Assembly: GCF_000382325.1 (NCBI RefSeq)
Contig: NZ_KB908062.1
Location: forward strand, 1 to 64,000
DNA: 64,000 nt
Source: Woodsholea maritima DSM 17123
GTDB taxonomy: Bacteria > Pseudomonadota > Alphaproteobacteria > Caulobacterales > Maricaulaceae
Direction: 5' to 3'
Part shown: positions 58,905 to 64,000 of the stretch, one piece after another
Layout of the letters: every line of letters starts with the position of its first letter
Position numbering within the stretch: the stretch's first letter is position 1
Program-made: the position numbers and the translations under genes
The notes under the pieces: generated by a model
Database searches by the model: none
What the model saw: the letters and a program-made list of their open reading frames with translations, nothing else
Told to the model about the DNA's origin: nothing

Positions 58905-61523
58905 CTAGAATGAGTATTCGTATTGCAGGAAGAAGGATTGTGGTTTCCCGTTCCAGCCATACTGACGATAGTAAGCAGAATCGTTCGGCCCGATCTCCCC
59001 GCGCACGGCCGCGCGTGAAACCTGAAGGCCAGACCCACCGGACATACGCTCATAATAGTCTTCATCCAGGATGTTGACGGCGCGCAGCAAGAAGCGGTGC
59101 TGGCGGTTATCGCCAAGGAAGTATTGGATTGAACCGTTCAGGACGAAGTAGTCACCAAAGTTGACGTCTTCCACAACGCGGTTCCCGCTGGCATCGACCA
59201 TGCGCGCCAGGGTGGTCCCGGCGTAAGCATGCTCAGGGCCTTGCCAACGTGGGTTCAGGGCGAAGATCCAGCGATCAGTCGGCTTATAGGTGATCAGACC
59301 AGACAAGGTCCATTCTGGACGCTCGGCAGATTGACGGAATTCTTCACTACCCGCACGACCTGGAACCACGAAGCCCAGATTGCTGGATGTGCCGTCAAGA
59401 CGGGCCATCACGCCATAAACGGGGTTTGGCTCTTTGGATTCCATATCCGTAAAGCTGAAATCGGCCTGCCATTGATCTAAGTCCACGGAGACGTCAATGG
59501 TGAAGCCTTGGATGTCTTGGGTGCTGCGCGAGTTGACCGCAACGCTTTGGCCGCCATCCAAATTCATAGACGCGGCGGTGGCACAGAATTCATCCGGCGC
59601 AATGATGTTGCGGCGATTGGCCGTGATCACATCGCGCGCATTGGGATTGCCTTCATACTCAAAGCAGACTGCTTCGACCGCGCGTGATGAGAAGAGATTG
59701 TTGATCTCGGTATCAAAATAACCCAGCTCGATATTATAGGTACCGCCCATAATCTCGCCATCGATCCCTAGACCCAAATTCAGGTTCTTTACATCTTGTG
59801 GCTTCAGGCCAGGATTGATGTTGGATGTCGGGCCGAAGGCGCCGATTTCATCAATCTTTGGTGCGCTGTAGGACGTACCACCCGATACACGGGCATAGAT
59901 GCCGTAAGGCAGGTTTTGACGTACGCCATAGCGCCAGATGGATTGATCATCAAAGTTGGAATTGAAGTCCTGACGCGCGGCGAAGGACGCGCTCAAGCCT
60001 TGAAGGACAGGTAAAGACAAGCGCAGATCACCATAAACCCCGGTTGAGGACACGGTGACATCGCGCACACCATAAACACTGGCCGAATTGTCTTTATAGG
60101 AGGTGTTCTGCACGCCAGCGACGACCTGCAGATAGTCATTTACGGTGTATGAACCGCGGATATTGATCCCATAATCAATATAACCCGATTTGAACTGGTC
60201 AACCGTACCAAAGCCTTTGGTGGGGGTGCCATCGCCGAAATTGGCTTCAGACTGGATGACGTAACCGATAGGATTGCCGATCGGGAAGGGGTTGTCGAAT
60301 GTGCCGTAAGGCTGACCGTTTTCAGGATTGATGTAATACCCAGTATCTGCACCGGTCGCTGAACGTGACAGATTGCCATAGGGGTTGGTGACACACCCGG
60401 CTGGCAAGGCTGGAATACCAGCCGCAAAAGCTTCAAACTCAGCCGCGGTGTTAAAGCGGGTGATGCCTTGGTTCGCTGCTTCAGCCTGAATAGCCGCTGG
60501 CAAATCTTGCAGGCGTGGAATGTTACAGATCCGTGCATCCAGCTCGCTATTGTGCAGGCGGGGATCTTGGTAGTGACCCTCGATATCCAGTTCAAAGCGA
60601 TCGCCAATTTCGGTGTGGAAGCTGGCATGATAGATGGGGAATTCAGTGTAGTTCGGCTGATAAATCGTGCTGGTTGGGAATGAATCGCGGAAATCAATGG
60701 ATGAGAAGGACGCACCAGCGCGGAACTCAGTCACATCATTGATCTGCCACAGATAGCTCATTCCTAAGCTGTTATAGCTGTATGGGAATTCATGCATGCC
60801 GCCAAGCGCAAGCACATTGTCTGCATAAGCGGATTCGTCAAACAGCTCATGCGCGTCGGTTTCATAGGAGCGACCGAAGAAAAGCACGCTGTGGCGACCA
60901 TCCGCGGTCAGTGGGAAGGAATAATTGCCGTAAACTTCACGGGTTTTGAATGAACCGGCGTAAACCCCGAACTCACCCTTGGCCGTGCCGTCTGGGCGTT
61001 TAGATTGAACGCGAACAACGCCCAAACCGCCGTTAGATCCGAAATAAAGGCTTTGGCCGCCCCGATAGATCTCAACGCTTTCGATCATACGCGGATCAAT
61101 CGCGGTTGCTGGCCACAAATCTTCTAAAGGCGAGCTGCGGTCAAAATAAGGAACACCGTCTACCATCAACAAGGTGTCGCGGTCGGTTCCGCCGTCGATG
61201 CGAATTGTAAACTCGCCTTCGTCAGGTGAGTAGCCAATATTGGCACCGCGGATCAGGCCCGCTGCGGCTTCACCGAAATTCGTAAAGCCCCCGGTTTCAA
61301 TCTCTTCAGACGTGATAACCTGAACCTGGGTGCCGAATTCGGCCAGGTCTAACGCCAGATCGGTGATTTGCGTGTCCAGACGCTGGCCCTCTACCCGGAT
61401 CACATCGCGGATGCGGCTGCGTGTGTCGCCTTCGCTTTGCGCCATTGCAGAATATGGCAAGGCAATGCTTGTCAGTAGCACGCTGGTTAGAGCGGCCAAC
61501 GGTCGTTTCATGGTCGTACCCAT
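58905..61523 (-). CDS. TonB-dependent receptor of the organophosphate cluster
   Basis: 872 residues from ATG 61523 (AAGGGG seven bases upstream); the upstream frame is leader sequence. Signal peptide (MKRPLAALTSVLLTSIALPYSAMA), TonB-box-like DVIRVEGQRL, plug domain VESVEIYRGGQSLYFGSNGGLGVVRVQS, and a barrel ending QSFFLQYEYSF with terminal Phe. Cys pairs in long loops (RICNIPRL, GCVTNPYG, AVCFEYEGN, EFCATA) are notable. Genes around it act on phosphate esters, so the ligand is probably an organophosphate such as a phospho-sugar, inositol phosphate or glycerophosphodiester. It shares its intergenic region, with two operator-like dyads, with the divergent HAD gene. Confidence 0.88.
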   Translation of the reverse strand: MGTTMKRPLAALTSVLLTSIALPYSAMAQSEGDTRSRIRDVIRVEGQRLDTQITDLALDLAEFGTQVQVITSEEIETGGFTNFGEAAAGLIRGANIGYSPDEGEFTIRIDGGTDRDTLLMVDGVPYFDRSSPLEDLWPATAIDPRMIESVEIYRGGQSLYFGSNGGLGVVRVQSKRPDGTAKGEFGVYAGSFKTREVYGNYSFPLTADGRHSVLFFGRSYETDAHELFDESAYADNVLALGGMHEFPYSYNSLGMSYLWQINDVTEFRAGASFSSIDFRDSFPTSTIYQPNYTEFPIYHASFHTEIGDRFELDIEGHYQDPRLHNSELDARICNIPRLQDLPAAIQAEAANQGITRFNTAAEFEAFAAGIPALPAGCVTNPYGNLSRSATGADTGYYINPENGQPYGTFDNPFPIGNPIGYVIQSEANFGDGTPTKGFGTVDQFKSGYIDYGINIRGSYTVNDYLQVVAGVQNTSYKDNSASVYGVRDVTVSSTGVYGDLRLSLPVLQGLSASFAARQDFNSNFDDQSIWRYGVRQNLPYGIYARVSGGTSYSAPKIDEIGAFGPTSNINPGLKPQDVKNLNLGLGIDGEIMGGTYNIELGYFDTEINNLFSSRAVEAVCFEYEGNPNARDVITANRRNIIAPDEFCATAASMNLDGGQSVAVNSRSTQDIQGFTIDVSVDLDQWQADFSFTDMESKEPNPVYGVMARLDGTSSNLGFVVPGRAGSEEFRQSAERPEWTLSGLITYKPTDRWIFALNPRWQGPEHAYAGTTLARMVDASGNRVVEDVNFGDYFVLNGSIQYFLGDNRQHRFLLRAVNILDEDYYERMSGGSGLQVSRAAVRGEIGPNDSAYYRQYGWNGKPQSFFLQYEYSF

Positions 61524-61660
61524 TTCAATCCCCTTGAATGTGCATCTCACAGATCGCCGAAGGGCGAGCGTTCGCACGGTCGGGCCCAGCCATCGGCCCC
61601 TCCCAGACCAACGGCTATCAATCATGTGTGACAGGCGGGCGAAGAAAATTTAACGACAAT

Positions 61661-61707
61661 ATGAATTTTACTCAGTCGCAAAAATAGTGTTATTGAGTTT
61701 CCCTCAA
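61661..61707 (+). promoter_or_regulatory. Two operator dyads between the TonB receptor and HAD genes
   Basis: ATGAATTTTACTCAGT (61661-61676) is the reverse complement of the site at 53216-53231 but for one base; TTGAG-N5-CTCAA (61693-61707) is a related perfect dyad 17 bases on. They are placed to control both divergent genes. Confidence 0.65.
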
Positions 61708-61727
61708 TTTACAAAAAGGGCGAGGAT

Positions 61728-62513
61728 ATGCCTGCAGATGATAACTTAGCCATGATTCACCCGCAGCGCCGTTTGGCGCGCCGCTATCAAGGCATGTTAG
61801 ACCGCGCACAAGGAATTTTGTTGGATTGGGATGGGTGTATCGCCTTGGCTAATACGCCTTTTCCCGGTGCGATTGAGTTTCTTAAGGCCAATATTGAGCG
61901 TGTTGCGATTTTATCGAATAACTCAACGCATAGACCGCAAGACCTTCAGTCTATCCTGGCGAAAGTGGGTGTTGATATCGCGTTGAGCCGCGTCATCCTG
62001 GCCGGGGTTGAGGCTCTACGTCATGCGCAAGATCAGCGCTTTGGCGCCTGTTATGTTGTGGGGGTGCCCGCAATGGAACGCGTTGCGCGCGAGATGGGTA
62101 TGCTCGCGCGCGATGGCCAGGAGGTTGAGACGGTGATTCTCATGCGTGATATGGGCTTTTCTTATGAAAAGCTCGCGCGTACAGTGCGTTATCTGGAGCG
62201 CGGGGCCCGCCTGATTGTTGCAAACCCCGACCTGACCCATCCTGGGGTTGAAGGCGGAGCCGTTCCCGAAACAGGCGCTTTGCTGGCGGCGGTGATGGCC
62301 TGTGTCGATGGGCAGGCCATCGAGATGGACGTCATCGGAAAGCCTTCGCCTTTTCTGTTTCATGCCGCATGCCGTTCACTAGATCTCGACCCTACCCATG
62401 TTGTCATGATTGGGGATAATCCGGCGACAGATATCGCGGGCGCGCAAAAAATTGGCATGAGCGCAATCTTGATTGGGCCGGATGAAGGCGTGATGTTGGG
62501 TGATCTGATGTAA
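61728..62513 (+). CDS. HAD-IIA family phosphatase (NagD/PGP-like)
   Basis: 261 residues. Motif I is LLDWDGCIALANTPFPGA (nucleophile Asp33, Asp35); motif II AILSNNSTHRPQDL; the C2 cap covers the middle (CYVVGVPAMERVAREMG...LIVANPDLTHPGVEGGAVPETGALLAAV); motif III lysine is in DVIGKPSPFLFHAA; motif IV VVMIGDNPATDIAGAQKIGM. Such enzymes dephosphorylate small cytoplasmic phosphates (2-phosphoglycolate, glycerol phosphate, nucleotides). In this cluster it likely removes phosphate from the imported compound. GGGCGAGG precedes the ATG. Confidence 0.9.
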   Translation: MPADDNLAMIHPQRRLARRYQGMLDRAQGILLDWDGCIALANTPFPGAIEFLKANIERVAILSNNSTHRPQDLQSILAKVGVDIALSRVILAGVEALRHAQDQRFGACYVVGVPAMERVAREMGMLARDGQEVETVILMRDMGFSYEKLARTVRYLERGARLIVANPDLTHPGVEGGAVPETGALLAAVMACVDGQAIEMDVIGKPSPFLFHAACRSLDLDPTHVVMIGDNPATDIAGAQKIGMSAILIGPDEGVMLGDLM

Positions 62514-62520
62514 GATCACC

Positions 62521-63426
62521 CTAAAACCGTTTTATAGATAAGACTTCAAAGGTTTGTTGCAGGGTATCGATAGAATGATCGTAATCGGCCAGGGCCAGAT
62601 TAGCGATAAAAGCATCGAGCACACATAATTGTGCGATGCGACTGGTCATCGCTTCCGTTCTGAATTTCGTTTCGCGCGCCATGGTGAAAAGCTTAACATC
62701 GGCAAAGGCTTGGATGGGGGAGCGCGCAAAATTGGTGATCACGATCGTTTTAGCGCCGGCTTCTTTGGCCAGTTGCGTGGCCGTGACCGTTTCATGGGTC
62801 GCACCGGAGTGAGAAATGGTCAGGACCGCAACATCACTATTGGTGCGCGAGGCGCTGATGGCTTGAACATGGCTATCGACCACCGCTTTGGCTTCGATGC
62901 CGATGCGGAGCATGCGATATTGCGCATCTTCTGCGATCGGTGCGGAAGAGCCAATGCCATAAATCTCCACTCTCCGAGCTTGGCGGACAATCTGTACCGC
63001 TTCGTGGACGGCCTGTGGATCAAGCACAGACAGGGTGTCACGTAAGGCCTGCATGCCGGAATGGAACATTTTGCGGCATACAGTCGAAGCGTCGTCGTCG
63101 CGCTGCAAGTCCTCGTGAATATATTGAACCGGTTGAACAACCTCTTGCGCCAAGCTCAATTTGAACTGTTGGAAGCCTGTGAGGTCGAGCTGGCGGCAGA
63201 AATTGATCACACTGCCTTCACTGACGCCGGTGGCGCTGGCCAATTCCGTCACCGACATGCCAACAACCTCGCTTGAATTTTCAAGCACATAATTGGCAAT
63301 GGCATTGGCGCTCGGTCCAAAGGTCTTCTGCTTGACGCGGATGCGGGTGGTCACATTTTCGACGACCCCGCCATTGGCGCTTTGGCTGCGTGATGAAGGT
63401 TTTTTTGTCTTACGATGATCTGTCAT
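62521..63426 (-). CDS. MurR/RpiR family transcriptional regulator
   Basis: 301 residues. The N-terminal HTH_6 domain (ANAIANYVLENSSEVVGMSVTELASATGVSEGSVINFCRQLDLTGFQQFKLSL) is followed by a SIS sugar-phosphate-binding domain (RVEIYGIGSSAPIAEDAQYRMLRIGIEA, LTISHSGATHETVTATQLAKEAGAKTIVITN). RpiR proteins sense phosphorylated sugars. The gene is convergent with the HAD gene, and a perfect TGAGTAAAACTCA dyad lies 50 bases before its ATG, so it probably represses itself. The same dyad in front of the other transcription units makes it the likely regulator of the whole cluster. Confidence 0.92.
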   Translation of the reverse strand: MTDHRKTKKPSSRSQSANGGVVENVTTRIRVKQKTFGPSANAIANYVLENSSEVVGMSVTELASATGVSEGSVINFCRQLDLTGFQQFKLSLAQEVVQPVQYIHEDLQRDDDASTVCRKMFHSGMQALRDTLSVLDPQAVHEAVQIVRQARRVEIYGIGSSAPIAEDAQYRMLRIGIEAKAVVDSHVQAISASRTNSDVAVLTISHSGATHETVTATQLAKEAGAKTIVITNFARSPIQAFADVKLFTMARETKFRTEAMTSRIAQLCVLDAFIANLALADYDHSIDTLQQTFEVLSIKRF

Positions 63427-63476
63427 AGGCGAGTTCGCTGGTTAAGGATCGCCTGAGCCTAGATAGATTTGCGTGC

Positions 63477-63489
63477 TGAGTAAAACTCA
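63477..63489 (-). promoter_or_regulatory. Autoregulatory operator of the RpiR gene
   Basis: TGAGTAAAACTCA, a perfect dyad (TGAGT-AAA-ACTCA), 50 bases upstream of the regulator start; matches the sites at 53216 and 61661. Confidence 0.65.
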
Positions 63490-63638
63490 TTTCCATGACA
63501 GATGCTTGAAAATTCAGTGTGTCGTGATCGCGGAGAGGCTTGTTCAGCTTATTTTCTAATAAAGTCAGGCCTAATTGACTAAATCTTTGTCAGAACATTT
63601 TTCCCATTATTATTGTGACAGTTTTTGCGGGGGTGGAT

Positions 63639-63764
63639 ATGCGCGAGCTTGTTGTCATGGCTGGTCTGGCGTTAGTGGCATGGACTGGAGGCGTATTTGC
63701 TCAATCATCTTCGGATCTTACCCGGCTTATGGACCGGGCTGAAACGCAATCGGGCCGCCGCTAG
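63639..63764 (+). pseudogene. Truncated secreted-protein ORF
   Basis: ATG with GGGGGTGG just upstream opens MRELVVMAGLALVAWTGGVFAQSSSDLTRLMDRAETQSGRR, a clear signal peptide and 20 residues more, then TAG. The frame continues after the stop with LETYQQARGLGSARAAGQFFERAGAR, similar in character, so a nonsense mutation may have split a small secreted helical protein; equally, it may be a genuine 41-residue product. Confidence 0.4.
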
Positions 63765-63824
63765 CTTGAAACCTATCAACAAGCGCGCGGGCTGGGCTCG
63801 GCCCGCGCAGCGGGGCAATTTTTT

Positions 63825-63848
63825 GAGCGCGCTGGCGCGCGCTCTTTT
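63825..63848 (+). terminator. Rho-independent terminator
   Basis: GAGCGCGC / GCGCGCTC stem with a short loop, followed by TTTT. It would end the transcript of the small secreted ORF. Confidence 0.7.
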
Positions 63849-64000
63849 CTGACAAAAAGAGCGCTAAAAAATTTCTATGTTATTGATATAATTTTTTTGA
63901 TTAGTAGTTTTTGCACGCACTTAACGCAATGCGCGATCTATGTGGGGTGGTGTCGTAATGGATTTTCTTTGATTTAGCGCGGCGGCGCGGCTGATCTCTG

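Overview
The window looks like part of a secondary replicon (megaplasmid or chromid) of an alphaproteobacterium, plausibly a marine Caulobacterales/Maricaulales-type organism. The evidence is an RPA-type RepA with an iteron origin, a ParA system, several large TonB-dependent receptors, a type II-C Cas9 and mixed base composition. The lineage is an inference; no rRNA or tRNA gene is present to fix it. Metabolic genes (leuA, ilvE) next to plasmid-type replication and partition genes argue for a chromid or an integrated plasmid.

Layout. 1-6.9 kb: C-terminal cassettes of a polymorphic toxin, three toxin/immunity pairs plus a broken Hint fragment, joined by shared homology blocks. 7.1-13.1 kb: three operator-like palindromes, then a TonB receptor/ABC-2 exporter operon preceded by a Zur-like box. 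13.4-18.7 kb: two inverted IS5-type remnants around a sugar N-acetyltransferase gene, a dead manC fragment, repA with iteron origin, an intact manC and a galE stub. 18.8-25.1 kb: a carbohydrate or glycerophosphodiester uptake cluster (GDPD, TonB receptor, ROK regulator, MFS symporter). 25.1-27.5 kb: candidate centromere, parA and a partner gene. 27.5-43.2 kb: an AT-rich surface-polysaccharide island (glycosyltransferases, UDP-sugar dehydrogenase, Wzm/Wzt exporter, methyltransferases, a coiled-coil protein with 71-residue repeats) ending in degraded manC and epimerase genes. 43.4-46.3 kb: leuA-ilvE with a leucine-rich leader and attenuator. 46.3-52.5 kb: a complete type II-C CRISPR-Cas system (cas9-cas1-cas2, tracrRNA) enclosed by two oppositely oriented arrays. 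52.5-53.1 kb: parDE. 53.2-63.5 kb: an organophosphate acquisition regulon (PHP esterase, PhnDCE, PhoD, TonB receptor, HAD phosphatase, RpiR regulator).

The strongest new signals are as follows. (1) Both CRISPR arrays end, at the same 8-nt distance, in a 12-bp stem/9-nt loop hairpin whose stems differ at three positions with full compensation. (2) A TGAGTAAAAYTCA palindrome recurs in front of every transcription unit of the RpiR cluster. (3) Toxin C-terminal cassettes lack start codons and share recombination blocks. (4) A methyltransferase-like/coiled-coil protein with near-identical 213-bp repeats next to Wzm/Wzt recalls a chain-length ruler. (5) A leucine-attenuated operon runs without a visible terminator into CRISPR array 1. 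All functional claims rest on reading motifs by eye; no database search was possible.
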